Source: Apricaphanius iberus (taxonomy: Eukaryota; Chordata; Actinopteri; Cyprinodontiformes; Aphaniidae). Taken from it: a stretch of DNA of 64,000 bases. Of this stretch, positions 1 through 13,527 are shown piece after piece. The first letter of the stretch is position 1, and every line of letters begins with the position of its first letter. A model generated the notes under the pieces. It was not told where the DNA came from. It was given only the letters and a program-made list of their open reading frames with translations, and did no database searches. Position numbers and translations under genes: made by a program. Location of the stretch: positions 496,001 through 560,000 of the forward strand of contig JAPXFQ010001700.1 of the NCBI GenBank assembly GCA_028564705.1, written 5' to 3'.

Positions 1-122
1 GGAACCCACGCATCCACGGGGAGAACATGCAAACTCCGTGCAGAAAGACCCTGGGCCGGGATACGAACCCACAATCTTCTTGCTGCAAGGCAACAGTGCT
101 AAACACTGCGCCACCGTGCAGC
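1..122 (+). repeat. End of a dispersed teleost repeat
   Basis: The pattern (gagaacatgcaaactccgtg, cagaaagaccctgggccggg, then gccaccgtgcagcc) is the 3' part of a very common fish interspersed repeat. Its other, upstream part begins with the TCCATCCATCC...CGCTTAATCC motif, also seen at 11826-11900. Recognition is from memory of fish genomes. Confidence 0.6.
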
Positions 123-329
123 CTAATTCTGTTCAGCATAAAATCAACATTTTATTTTGCCAAGTTAGCCTAGGAGGAACAGATAATGCAACCACTGGTC
201 ACAAGCCAGTTATTTCTTTTCCCAATCCCAAGTCCGGAAAAATGTAGTGTAAGTGTATGTGTAAATGGGTTAGTTGGAAAGAGAAATTAAGTAGGAGATA
301 TTTTGAAAGAGAAATTTGCTAGGAATTTT

Positions 330-570
330 TTGGAAGTCAAAAGGGCGTCAGATAGGCTGATGAGTCTGAAACTTGAAATGGAGAATAATGATCAATGTTG
401 CTAGTGGTAAAGCCCTAAAGGTAGGATGTGAGAAAGAAGAAATATTGGAGTGAACTAGATGATTTGATGCTGGGTATCCCGAGAGTTGAGAGGGTGGTGA
501 TTGATGCAGATTTTAACGGACATGTTGGTGAGGGGAACAGAGGTGATGAGGAGGTGCTTGCTATAGCGGT
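330..570 (+). mobile_element. LINE endonuclease fragment
   Basis: The translation around 428-560 gives WSELDDLM then VVIDADFNGHVGEGNRGDEEV, the endonuclease motif block (G-ADFNGHVG) of a widespread fish non-LTR retrotransposon. The upstream sequence (gataggctgatgagtctgaaac) is homologous in other frames, so the copy is frameshifted and dead. Confidence 0.7.
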
Positions 571-1339
571 GCTGAAATCTTTTTTCACAGTAGGTTCACA
601 GATATTCTTGCTGGTTTCAGAAAAAAAAAGACTTTTTGCAGATTGTAGAAAAAAATATTATTTATATTTTATTTTTAAACCACGTTCTGACATCAAGACA
701 GTGGCCTGATCAGTTCTGTATGTTCGGTGCTGAACGATGTGGTTTAGAGAAGGTCAATAAATGAATGAAGATAGGAGGAATAATAATTCTGTTGATTTAT
801 TTGCTCCCCAAAGAATGCACAAGGTCTTCTCAATCTTCAATGCATTGTTCAGCATGTATCTCAGATCATCATATTTTTAAAGAGATGTAAAATCTGGAAG
901 GAAAACATGCTGTGGTTGATGTTTTAAGTTTTGTATTTCAATAAATGAAAACAAAAACACCATTTTATGGCAGAGGAGAAATTTTAATTAAGATTTTTCA
1001 ATGCAGTAATTCTTCTATTTAATATTGTGTCAAAATATGATTTTCCTGACTAACATTATTAAACAAGGGTCAAACCCCTCTTATTTTACAGGATTAAAGG
1101 TTCAGAATAGAGAGTGAATATTATATATAGGGCTGGGCAATATGGCTTAATCTTTTTTTCTCCAAATATTAAATCTTCAACAACAGAAGAGAGATGCTTT
1201 TTGCTAGAGCTTTTGTTAAACTAAGCCCGCCCACATCCTTGCCCACTACAGTTCTTTTGAGATGGTAATGGTAACACAACCTACCCACTCCAGACCGTAC
1301 TGACCCGTTCCATTCTGTACCGTACTGGCCCTAGTGGAA

Positions 1340-1450
1340 ATGGGCATTAGTTGGTGTGAGGGCAGAGGAATGCAGACGATAGGACTAAATGGAGAAGAGT
1401 GTTTCGCTGTGGCAACCCCTGAAGCGAAAAGCTTAAAGAGAAAAAAGAAG
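1340..1450 (+). mobile_element. LINE 3' tail fragment
   Basis: The segment ctgtggcaacccctgaagcg followed by aaaagc and a run of AAGAGAAAAAAG matches the usual '...tgtggcgacccctgaaggga...aagaagaag' end of fish non-LTR elements. It may belong to the same element as 330-570, but the DNA between them is not recognisable. Confidence 0.5.
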
Positions 1451-1530
1451 TCTAGGAGAAACAGATCCTGAGAGGACCGTCAGACAGTCTTTCCCCTCTG
1501 ATTAACCGTGTTCACAGCTCCCTTTAGGTG

Positions 1531-1884
1531 TGTGCACCTGGAGCTGATACAGCTCTCGATGGGGAACTTAAAGTATATGTAACATGTAAAAAATGTAACA
1601 CCGCAACACTGTTTTCGTCTTATCCACATATTCCCCCCCCCCCCCATTCTCATACTTCATCGGGAAGCCAACATGTTCCCAGACAGGAGAATTTAATTAC
1701 AAAGGAGGGTATTTGATCTCCTGCTCTTCCGAATCGCTGGCCATAACGGGAAGCGGTGCTCCACTGTGTTTGGTTAGCATGTGCAACGCAGTTAAGCGTC
1801 AGAGTAGAAACTCGAAAGTGTGTATCGGACCAACAACTCCGTACTGAAACGTTCAAATATAACTAGGTGTTACGGCACACCCCT
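1531..1884. mobile_element. Possible short hAT-like element
   Basis: The left end (taggtgtgtgcacctg) and the inverted right end (gcacacccctag) resemble terminal inverted repeats of the 'TAGGGGTGTGC' hAT type. No clear 8-bp target duplication is visible, so the limits are approximate. Confidence 0.35.
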
Positions 1885-2919
1885 AGTCAACAGTTGTAAT
1901 TGTATCCTTGATTGGAATATGTTATTATACTCACAATACTCTTAGCTTATGATGATATAAAACATGTATAAGTTCACAGAAGTAAGAAGAGAGAATATTG
2001 GTGCATTTAAACGTGGAAGTGTGTAGTGTCCAGTTCCAGGTCACACAAAAGCTAATGGGTTAAAATGCACGAATAGGATCAGTAACCCTGGGTTTACTTA
2101 CCGTTACTGTTGGGGTTTAAAAAAAAAAAAGCTGATTATGTCCTCTAAAGAGTAAGTTTTACACTCTTCTGGGACAGCCATTTTAGTTTTGCCTAGATGG
2201 GCTAAAGTTAGTGATGTTTTGAACCCATTAACGTTGAAAAAAGTGAACTCTGGCAACGTGACATGAAACAGCACTTTACTTTGAAAAGGTCGACTCTTTG
2301 TGGCAAGGTACCAACTTGTGATACGGTTAGGTTTAATAAATCCAAAAGAGTGAGAGGCCTTTGTGGCATCTCAGAAATGAGTAAGGCCGAGGTTCATGCT
2401 CCTAAATGAGTTTGTGAGAGAGTGCAAGGGTGAAAATGAATCTGATCTGAGACCAGGTAAAACTCATTTAATACATGAAACAAAGAAACAGACTGACGAG
2501 AGCTCCTCAGTTGTGTTGTTGTTGTTTTATTCCCCTGCTTATTCTTCAGGGGAGGCTGACAACTTGAAACGGCAGACTTTATACGCAGTAACTCACTTTG
2601 GTGTACAGTAGGATATAGATCGAAGTGGGGAAAATCAATAGAATATCATCTAGAAAGATAGTAATGGATTTCTAACTTAATGGGCTCACACAGGTCTATC
2701 GATTAGCAGGATGAACATCTGCAATACCTCAACACTCTGATTTGCATTTAAATTACAGTACACACTGTGCTGACACCAATATAACAACACAGACAAACGC
2801 ATAGGCTAGACATCGGCGCTCGATCATGAGGTCTGACTGTAGAGTAAATCTGTTTTGTTTGGGGTTTTTTTTTAAGTAAAGGAAAAGTTGCTGTGCTGAG
2901 AGCTTACCAACTTCTAAAT

Positions 2920-3300
2920 TCTGTTGTCGGGACAAGGACGGAAAAATGTCACCCGTGAATCTGAACCCACCATAACTCTGGTTGGGCAGCTCATCTGGGT
3001 CGATCCTGAGGAGGCAGCTGTTTGTGGAGAAACACTGTGGATGTCTCTGTGTATATTTGTACTGGTTGGGTTTCGGGTTGGGGAGGGGGGAGGGCGATGT
3101 GAGATGAGGAGGGGAGTTTGATGGACTGCACTGTCACCTCCCGGCCGGGGATTTACAGCGGCGGGGCTGCTGACGAGCGCGGGGCAGTAAACAGGCCGGC
3201 CGGGGGCGTATTTCACAGGGAGCTGGCTTTTATGAAGAACACCGGGATGGCTCTACCCACGGCTCCGCCCGGACCGCCGTGACGGATGGAGAAAGACGCA
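2920..3300. other. GC/CpG-rich patch
   Basis: A local change of composition in AT-rich DNA, with several CG pairs (ccggccggggatttacagcg, ggccggccgggggcg, cggaccgccgtgacgg). No frame shows a recognisable protein. It could be a small CpG island, an enhancer or a non-coding exon. Confidence 0.35.
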
Positions 3301-4294
3301 TGACAAGCTTCATCATTGTTTGTAAATCTTAACTGTTCCCGCTCACTAACTCCAGAAGGCAATTTTGCGGAGACAGCGAGGGGGTGGGGGAGGAGAAGGT
3401 GAGGAGAGGAAGGGAAAGGACAGCGTGGCACTCTTGAAGGTTATTTGGATCTCTGTATTTGGCCAAATTATTAGCCTTATCCTGGGAGGGGAATAAATCT
3501 GTCAGAGCGCCGTTTGGCAGAAAGGGAGGGAAGGAAGGCTCAGAGATCACAGAAACTGGGTTCTCTGAGTCTGATCCGATGGAAAACAAAGAAAAGAAAG
3601 CTGGATGGAGTTTTGCTGTAACCTAGTTCTAACTTATCGATTAATAGGATTAATTATTGAATCTTTAAAAGAACACAAAACGGTTAAGGCAGTCCTATTT
3701 TAAAGTTAATTTATAAGAAAAAGAAAAAGGTATTAAGTTAAGTTACAGAATTTTTTCAATAAGTAAAAAATGAAAAATTTTATGTAAAGAAAAACTTTTT
3801 TTAATAGTGAAAAGTTAAATACAATTTTTGTAGGGAAAAAAAACAAAGATATTGAAGATATAAAGTTTCATTCTAGACAAAAAGGTGCTTTAAATTTTTG
3901 ATTTAATGACCGAATCAACATTCTGCCTTTCTGAAAAGTGTTTTTTGAAACAGAAGAGTAAGTTAAAAATGATAATTTAGTAATACATATTTTTGTATTA
4001 ATTGCATACAATAATGTGTAGCAATTTTGTTGAATGTTAGCCATTCACTTACAGCTTTAGTTTAGAAAACTGTCCCTTTAAAAACACAGCAAAATCAATA
4101 TGAAAAATGGACAAAATGAAGGTTTGTAATCAAACTATATAAAAGCAGCAGGAGTGTGTTTGCATGGAGCCAAACTAAAGCCACGATCAATGCATAAAGG
4201 ACAGAAACTAAGCTTCCGGCTGTAGGTGACAATGAATTCTGCATTAGACAGCAAGATGAAGTTGGAACTTCAGTCTGGTCCAGAGTCATTTAAC

Positions 4295-4637
4295 TAGGGA
4301 TGCAACAATACCACTATTTTTTAACCGATACAATACCGATACCTGGATCTGGGTACTTGCCGATACAGAGTACCAATGATACTTTTACCACACAAAACAA
4401 TGCAATTAATTGGAAGATAGGTTTTATTTTCGTCTCTGCTTATTGCAACAAATGATGGTGAATTATGTAAAAAATAAAACATTAATAAAAATGACCACAA
4501 AGCTAAAATTTCAAGTGAAAATTAGACATTTTCAGTAAAATTATAGCAGAGTTTGCACATTTTAAGTATTGGTTCAGGGTATCACTTAATTAACTGATAG
4601 TGATAGGAGTACATTAGAACGGTATCGGCTCCTTACA
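4295..4637 (+). mobile_element. Non-autonomous hAT element, family 'TAGGGATGCAAC', truncated
   Basis: It starts tagggatgcaacaatacc and shares its body (accgatacaataccgatacc, ttggaagataggttttattt, attagaacggtatcgg) with the copy at 43160-43509. The right terminal repeat is lost. Confidence 0.65.
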
Positions 4638-7600
4638 ATTAACCATAATCGTACAACTGAAGGAAACAAGCTCCTGTACACAGGAAATTAGGTTACAAGT
4701 GGACGAGAAGCTGAATAAATTTAAATATTTATAAATTGAGTTGAAAGCAGAAGTTAACACATTCCGAATAAAAACACACAAACCTTTTTCCCTCAATGTC
4801 TGAAGGTAAATCCGACCAAACTTCTCTTGTTTCTTGTCTTGTTAAATGCCAAAATAATGAGAGAAATATTGATTTATTAGGTTTTATTTGGTTTATGTAG
4901 ATTTCTGCTTTTAACTGAATGTATTAGAATATTTTTAATGTACCCATTGCTCTTACAGAGAATCACTTCTTCAGCAGCTTGTACATGTTGCTCTAACTTT
5001 TAGTTGTATATTTTTGGTAAAATAAAAAAAAAATTACACTTCATAGACTTGATTTGAAGACTTGACATTGTAATGTCACTGGAAGACACTGAATCAGACC
5101 AAAAGAACAAATCCCACACTGCCAACTGTGTTCATTAAGCTAAGAAGACAGTATTCTTGTTAGCAACAGTCGTGCAGTGAACAAGGGAAAGATCTGCTGA
5201 TGAACAAGCTGCTGCTTTGAAAAAATCAGAACGTAATATACAGTTATAAATCTGAAACCCTCTAAAAGGTTTGGAGGTCAAAAAAAAAAATTCTAAGGGT
5301 GAATTGACTTAATTTCTGCTGAGGACTGGTGTCTTTGCTGACACTAAATGTGGGACCACCTGCTGAGAATGTTTTGTTTTTTTCTTGTAATGAAGCATGG
5401 CGATTCAGGGTGGGGAGCTGACGTGGGACCCTCAGAGCAGAGGGACAGCTGAAGGTGATAAACAAACACCGGGACAAGGGGAGATGTAAGGGTCTTAAGT
5501 TCTGTGATGCTGGTGGTGTCATTGCTCCCTTTCAGTCAAAAAAGAAAAAGAAAAACTGTTGATGTTATACCTGTGATGCTCTTTCAATGTCCTGTGTGTG
5601 AGAAATAGGGTATTACAACAAGAAAAGAACTTATCCGTAAGCACGGGTAAAGAAAAAAAAAGAGTTACAAAAAGGCCCACTAGCAAAAGTGGATGAAACA
5701 GAAATAAAGTTGTTTCTTTTTTTAAAGATGTGCAAAAACTTACCAAAGATTACCAGATGAAACATAACTAAGAAAAATTATGAAGCCAGGCCAACATTAG
5801 ACTCATAAATAAGACATATTAAGTATGAAATTTAGGAAAAAAAGGATAATTAGTTTACAGGTGAGAGAGTTCATTTCTGTCATAATTGTACAGCATGTCC
5901 TCCATGCTGGAAATATAAAAATACGACACAAAGAAACCACTAATCATGTTCAGAGCAACAGGAACTAAAGTACTTAAGAATAGAAAAATGCTACAAACTG
6001 GGTTGTTTCTACTACTGTGAAACTAAGATGGTTATATTTACTGGTACATCTATTATAATTTGGTGATTCTTGATCATTTTTAATTCAGAAATACTTTTTT
6101 TCTCCCAAAGGGAAATTGAATGTTTTTGTAACTCATATGGTGGATGGTGATGTTGTGGGAAGGAAGGATCTGCGGTAACAGTCAGTCTTGCATTTAATTT
6201 CAAGAGGCCTCTGACTGAAGAGTGTTGCTGTAGAACGGCCTTATGACTTGCTAACTCCTGAATATATTGGCACCAGAAATGATATTTCATAGAAACATCT
6301 TTGAGCTGTTACTCCTCCTCTTTAAGCAAGCATCGCCACAATCGTTTGAAGTTAGAAAAAAATACTAAAATAAATATTTGCATCTGCATCGCATCCAAAA
6401 CCAGAGGGAAAATTTGCATAAACAGATGAGGACAGATGCATTGCTAAACAGAAACCTGTTTGTTGAATTGGATGGCTGACGGCACAAGGCTAACCAAAAA
6501 GCGACGCAGGGCGTTTCAACCAAAAGCTGAACAATTACTTCATAAAACATAGGGAATAAAGTACTGAGTCACTAAACTCTTATTGTGACATCAACATCTT
6601 GTTATGATGTGACATTTTTTTGTTTGAGATTTAGTTAGTTCTTTTCCTTGTTCAGTTTAAATGATCATTTTAGTTTATTTCTTGGTGTTATGTTTTACTT
6701 TAGAACTTTAGCCTTTTGATTTTGGCACTTCTTTGTTTCCATACATTCAACTTCCTGCTCTTAGATGTTTTCATCTATTTTTTTGCTTCATATTTTACCT
6801 ATTACTTATTTTACCTCTTTGTTAGTTCTTTATTTTCTCATTGGATTATTTCTTCATTAATTTCTCCTTCAGTATTTCCTCCTATTTTGTATCTGCTTTT
6901 TTCATTAGTGTTTTTATTTATACTCTGACTTTGGTTCCCCCCTTAAATATATTTTCTTTAGTTACTTCTGTGTTCGTTCTTATTTAGGTTCACTTCTGTC
7001 TTGTCTTTCTTTGTTTCAGTTCTTGTTTTTCTTCGGTCTCCCTGCCATACTACCTCCTGAACCACTTACTAATTGTTTCACCTGTTTTCTTCCCCTTACC
7101 TGCATTGGTTTTTTCAGTAACTGGTTCCCAGGCTTACTTTGTCACTCCTCATTTCTCTTCAGCATACGCTACAGTTCCAGTCTGTCCACTTAAATCAAAC
7201 AAGTCTCTAAAAAGTAATTATTACACAAAAACCCTTTTACTGCTAGCTTAAAATGTAAAGAACAAGACGAAATGACAAAAATAAGGGAAAGATTCAGAGA
7301 TTTACTCAAAAAAATTCATCCTGCACAAATTAACCCTGTAATCTTTTGTTTTTGCTGCCAATTTGCACACCATCACTAATCTCACTTTTATTATGTACTT
7401 ATCTGCATTCTTTAAATATTTCCAAACACACAAAAAACACTTTACTGAACATATTAAGCAATACACATAATCTGATTCACCCACATTCTGGTAATAAGGA
7501 AGGCATAAACTCCAGGCAACCAACAACGCCGGGCTGAGATTCTCATCTGAGTTTTGGAAAAAGCAGAGCCAGAAAGCTACTGCAGCACGAATCAGAGATC

Positions 7601-7992
7601 AAATCTACTTCATCTGTAAACACGGCGAAAAGAAACAAAGCTGCACTGTTTGGGAACTCTCAAGAGCTTTGCATTGCAGTTTCTAATTCCCAAAAATTTA
7701 TCTCAATCAAACATGGAGATTAATTATAATACATTTTCTGCTGCATTTTAAACATCAAGAAAACGTTTAACCAATTAAAGCTGTAAAGCATAGCCTTAAA
7801 ACTCGCTGATGAGACCCTGCATACATGGAAAGTACTGGATTTTGCAGTAGAGTTCACCACAAGTGAAAATGAAATTTTATGGCACTCTTGACTTGAATGC
7901 AATCCTCCCTTGGATGTTCTGTTGATAAAGTCGGGGTAAAAGTTTATGGAGCCTTAAAAGTGTGTGTGTTGGAGTGTCTCTGTGTTACTCAC

Positions 7993-8164
7993 ACACTGCC
8001 ATGGGGTCGGAGCAGCTGTTGTTCTCCTCCAGGCTGACGAAGGGTGGCACACAGGCGGCAGAGCCCAGACCCTGGGTCAGGTAGGTGGCTCCGGGGTAAT
8101 AGGAGTGCATCCGGTACTGAGAGGACACGCTGTGACCAGGGAGGCGGCCTTCCCCGTGAGGCAT
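7993..8164 (-). CDS. dmrt1: dmrt1 coding exon 4
   Basis: The acceptor AAAGCAG is followed by [10 protein letters not shown] and then [19 protein letters not shown] and [12 protein letters not shown], the DMRT1 male-specific-type C-terminal region. It has 57 codons plus one base before a strong donor GTGAGT at 7992. If the donor is not used, the frame adds two residues and stops at 7985. The final conserved exon (the NTDVKAECE-type tail) was not recognised at 1-7990. Confidence 0.9.
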
Positions 8165-11100
8165 CTGCTTTATACAAAAAAAAAAAAAACATTTAAAAAA
8201 TATGTAAAATAGGATAAAATATTAATTTACATGGGTGAAAAATTAGATGTAAACTGTGACACTGGCCGGCAACCAGGGTTTTCATTCAACCTGTGAGTTT
8301 TTTTTAACAGGTAGAAGACAAGGATAACTTGTGCTTAGGTGGTATTTGTTGTGAAAAATCTGGGATCTATTGAAAGGAACAAAAAGTTATGATGAAATAG
8401 AAGAAAAGCAGCTAATCTTTTCTTTGGAGGAGTTTGGCTTCAGCAAAATTCACACTCCTGATGAAAATTATGATTCATCAGTCTTTCTCAGGAAGAAACT
8501 GATTTCAGTTTCAGCAGAGAACAGTTTGTTCCACCAGTCCAATGACCGTGGCTGCGAGGCGGCCCAGCTGCTCACAACAAACCGCAACAAAAATGTAACA
8601 AAGCATGGAGAGCAAATAGAATCAGTGCTCCAACGTTCCTGAGAAAACACTATCGCAAAAAGCTGCACAACAGCAGTTTAAACATAAATTATCCATATTT
8701 CAGAAATAATCCACATGCATCCATATGTTTTCTTTTTAATAGGCATGCACCATATCATTGGTTAGTTAACCGTAACCATGAACCGGTAATTAAAATGTGG
8801 GAAGTCTGTAATAATTTCAAAGAAAATGTTGGGCGGTTTTTACTTTACATTTTTGTTTTGGGGTCAATTTTATTATAATTTTATTTATCTAATCAATCAT
8901 CATTTCTTCTTACAAGAGAGAAAAAAAATAAACCTGTCTTCCAATTCATTACATTGTGTTATGAGGTATAACTATAGCCATAGGTACTCTTTATCAGCAA
9001 GTACTCAGATCCAAGAATCGGTATCATGTCGGTTTGAAAAAAAGTGGTATGGTTGCATCCATACTCTTAGGATTTCTTCGCCAAGAGTGCCTACATGTAC
9101 ACTAGTGTTCATAAATCCCTGTGATAATTGTTGCATGACCTGATCCAAATTGTTCTTTCGCTCTAAATCACCCCAGAAATTCAAATTAGCAAAGGAACAA
9201 CGAACAGGATCTAATAACTAGTTGCAGGAATGAGCTGCAACACACGCTGGCTTTCTCCAGTCATCTAAAAACTTTCAGACGAGCTGTCAATTCAGCAGCA
9301 AGGCCGCCTCATCGCAGGTTTTCAATTTTATTTTTATGGAATTTGATTTCTGTCAGCCTGTAATATGTCACCAGTATTGTCCACACCATCAGTTCTGCGA
9401 CAGCTTTATAAACTGTTATTTAAGCTACACTCTGCTCTTGTATTGGGCTGTGAAAAATACAACAGAGATTGCAGTGGAGGCTTCGATTTGCACTGAGCTT
9501 AAAGCTTCCAGGACAAGTATCGCACCAGACAAAACTGTTTTAACAAAAGTTGCTCACAAAAACCTTTTTCTTTTCCCTGGTTGACACGGATGGTAAACTC
9601 AATGATCCAGTGTACGGATTCGGTCCAAATGGTAAATTCTTGTCACATGCAGATCTACATGAATGCGTTCACCTGTATGAATCTTTGCTAGTTTACGGTT
9701 ATGGATTTTAATGTAAATATAAGTTCAATACGGTTTTAAAAAAATGTTTGGCTTAATTATGCTCAAACCTGTCTATGCTGATCAGGTTTATTGAGTAGGC
9801 ATGGCTGTATTGACATGCTATAGAAACTGCAAACTCCTGGCCAATAACCAGTATTTACTGATCCTGATATTTCTCAATAGTAGACTGTATTTATGTGGAA
9901 AGAGAGCCCGTTGAAGGGGAATTGAAAATGGTCATTCGGTTAGTGTAATCTGGAAACACGTAAATTTGAACCATGTGGATGTCTGCATTAGCAAGTTCTG
10001 TCTAACCGAGCGCGGTAGAGCACAGAGTGAAAGTCCTGCTCAGACTACAACTGGCATGGAGCACAGCATAGACATAATTGAAATCGCGCGTTAGTGTAGT
10101 TGTATTATAAGCCTCCAAAACACCTCGGAAGAAAACAGATAAGCACTTCCGAGACGCTCTGAACTCCGACGAGAGTTGTGTTAGTGATCAATAACTAAAC
10201 ATGGTTAAATAATGGAGTTTTGGGGCAGATAATGCCTTCTGTATTGCGTATTTTTCTGTCTGGATAAAACTGTGGTCTTGAACAACGTGCCCTGATCCAG
10301 GCCCAAAAATTAGTGAACAAGTATTTAATCCTTTGCTTCACTTAAAAATCCCCATGCAATCCTGCATAAATGTAAAAGTCAATTAAAAAACACCTCTGCG
10401 ACCACAATGAGCCTGTTTATGATGATGCGTTTAAAGTTTAAAGCTGAACAGTAATTTCATTCCTCTATCTTATTGTATATACATTGCACGAATAGGTAAA
10501 GATCTACAGAAATAGATGTGCAGTGCACATTCCCAATCATGAAAGTTTCCACACATCTACTAAACCTCTTGGGGGGTGGGTGGGGGTGGCTTATTACCGC
10601 CCTGACAGTGCCTGTTTTCTTATCTGGCACCATCTTTTGTCTGGAAGCTCTGTGCCACCCTTATTTTATCACCATCCACCTGCATGACAGCCAAGCACCG
10701 AGAGCACAGGAGAGAAGAGGAGGAGGTAGATGGACTTGCATTGATAACAACCGCATTGTTTCCTCTGAGGCTGCGCTTTATAAAGAGATTAGCTGAGACC
10801 CCAAGTTCACTTGCTGAAGCTCATTGATATTTATTTATTTCATACTTCAACACAAAGCAGCGCGTAACTAGGATTCAGAAAGGGAATGATACATGTTTTT
10901 TGAAAGTTTTACCAAATAAAACACCCGACTGAATGATTTCCTATAGTTTCTATTCTTCTTTCCAAAATAGCTGAAGCACAGTTAGTTGTGTCCTGCCACA
11001 GAAGTGCTACTGAAGTTGAGTCTGGATTTTAGTTATCAATCTTTTCACATCAAATACGACTTGTTAATATTCAAGCAGACTGTTTCAGCTCGGTCTCCAG

Positions 11101-13446
11101 GATATCCCAGAAGATGTTTGGACATTAAATCTCACTGCCTTCCTTTAGGTGTTTGGGTTAATCTTTTCAGTTTTTTTCCAATAAATCAAATTGTAAGATA
11201 TCTAAAGAATCTATTTGCATAATTTGAATCTATATATATAATAAAAAAAGTATTTGGTCAACAAGAAAAGTTCACTTTGATCCTTTGTAAAGTAACCTTG
11301 ATTGGCAATGACAGAGGTCAAATGATTCTTGAAGATCTTCACCAGGATTGCAAACATTAGCTGGTGTTTTGTCCATTCTTCATTGTAAATCTTCTCTAGA
11401 GCAGAGAAGTCACTGGCTAAAACTAACTTTCAAGTCTTTCCACAGATTCTCTGTTGGACCGATGTCTGGAGACTGAGTAGGGCACTCCAGAATCTTGAAA
11501 TGGTTTTTACGTAGCCATTTCTTCGTTGCCTGGGTGATGTGTTCAGGATCATTACCAAGCTGGAAGATCCAGCCATGGTTATTCTTCAATACTCTGACAG
11601 AAGGAGGTTTTTACCCAAAATCTCATGATACATGGCCCCATTCATACTTTCCTTAATACAGATCAAGTGTCCTGTGTTCTTTGCAGACAACTTGCACAAT
11701 CTGGTGCAACTAAATACTTTTTTGCCCCAGTGCAGATAACTAAATGACAAAAAGACCCACATCGTAACTTTTACTCCATAAAAACACGTTTTCGAAAAGT
11801 TTTGGTGACACAACACCATTTTTGATATTCCATCCATCCATCCATCCATTTTCTTAACCGCTTAATCCTTAATGGGTCGCGGGGGGGCTGGTGCCTATCT
11901 CCAGCTGTGTTTTGATATTCATTTTCTAAAAAGCGCACTATATAACTTTTCACCCATGGTCCGCTTCCCCAGATGTACTGACTAAGTTTCGCTTTACGGC
12001 AGTACACTATCTGCTACCTAATGATATAAACAAACCCGTGGTTTTGAGACTTGAACCAATGGCAGATCTATCAAAGAAGACACTATCCGAAGAAGTGAGG
12101 AAAAGGAACGGATCTGGAAGAGCTGAAAGCTGCCTGAGCTGAAAGCTGCCGGCGCTACACTGCTGGAGGCTTATTAACTTCTACAGACCGGCGAGCGAAC
12201 AGATATGCCCGCCACGGAGCTGGACACTGAACAGAGCCAGCTTCTCCACCCCAAGAAGACGCAATCAAAAGAAGCGAGGAAAGGGAACTGGGCCGCATGA
12301 GCAGCTGAAAACTGTTTGAGCTTCACTGCTGCAGAAGGCTTGTTAACCTCTGATTCATACTGGGGCGAACCCGTTCTGTGCCCCGGTATGAGTCAGGGTA
12401 AGGAAAGTTGTAGCATGCTGAGCCGTGCAGCTGGAAAATGGGAAAAAAAACATAGAGAACACAGGTCAGAGAACATTTCCTTCCATTCACTGCGGTGAAA
12501 GATCTTTTCTTTGACACTGTTGCTCAGTCAAAGTAGGATTAGCTTCTAAAACCCAGTGTTACAACTTTTCAGTTTTGTGTGATCAGCTGCTGTGATTAAA
12601 ACGTTAGAGATACAGCAGGATGTGCATATGCTAAACTAGCTGTGTGCTACTGGATTGGTAAGTAATTAATGCTTGCTCCACGGTTGTTCTGGCATGATAA
12701 TGTGATACAGTGGCGGGACAATTTTGTGATGGTTTAGCAACTGATACTGCTACGTGTAAGTTTGATGTTTTGGCTGGCGAGCTTGTAAAACCGTCAGTAC
12801 ACTTCTTTAGATGTGCTCCATAGAAATCTGTTTTACGACAGTGACATTACGCCGTGAGCCCTGAGGGCAGCAGAGGGTAAATATCTACAAAGTGATGGAG
12901 TATGTCTTTAAGATAAATAGTTGCACTGGGTTTTATTTATTTATTCAATTTTGTTGTAAAATTTATGGCTAGGCTGATACAAATATCCCCATCAGAAATA
13001 CTTACCAATACTGCAAAAAAGAAGGCATCAGTATCAGCAAGTACTTCTGTCTAAACGCAATTCGATACCACCCAATTTTTTGAAGCAACGTTACAGATTA
13101 CTGTAATAGTTTTTTGACTGATTAAACATTTAAGTTGTTAAGTCATACCAGACAAACTAACGGCTAGAAGATGGCGGGACCGCTTGCGAACGTAAACATC
13201 TCGGTCAACAGAACAGTCATACGGGTCAAAGGACACGCAAAATGGTGGAACAGTACGTCTGATTTCATGCCTATTACGCGATTGTTTGCTATGCAGTATT
13301 TACTACATTAACGGATGAGTAATGGTTGCTACTTAGGATATAGTAAATACTAGGATGCAGGGAATGTCAAAGGCCTTTTCTGTATAAGCTGATATTGTTT
13401 CCATGAAATTGCACTTTGAGATTGCATATTTAGCTTGTACTTTTAA

Positions 13447-13477
<31 letters not shown>

Positions 13478-13487
13478 TATATATATG

Positions 13488-13527
<40 letters not shown>

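Larger units (their letters stand above)
1..7992 (-). other. dmrt1 intron 4 (partial), repeat-rich
   Basis: This is sequence 3' of dmrt1 exon 4. It holds the end of a dispersed fish repeat (1-122), a LINE endonuclease fragment (330-570), a LINE-like tail (1340-1450), a possible hAT-type piece (1531-1884), a GC-rich patch (2920-3300) and a hAT copy (4295-4637). The rest is AT-rich with no recognisable gene. No final dmrt1 exon was recognised. Confidence 0.6.

Noticed and set aside
428..709. 93-codon ORF as a host gene
   Set aside because: It matches a LINE endonuclease motif and is flanked by frameshifted LINE sequence.
2914..3216. 100-codon minus-strand ORF as a possible last dmrt1 exon
   Set aside because: No DMRT1 C-terminal motif, and the composition fits a GC-rich non-coding patch.
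5262..5522. 86-codon minus-strand ORF as a possible last dmrt1 exon
   Set aside because: No similarity to the DMRT1 tail, and no acceptor in the required phase could be justified.
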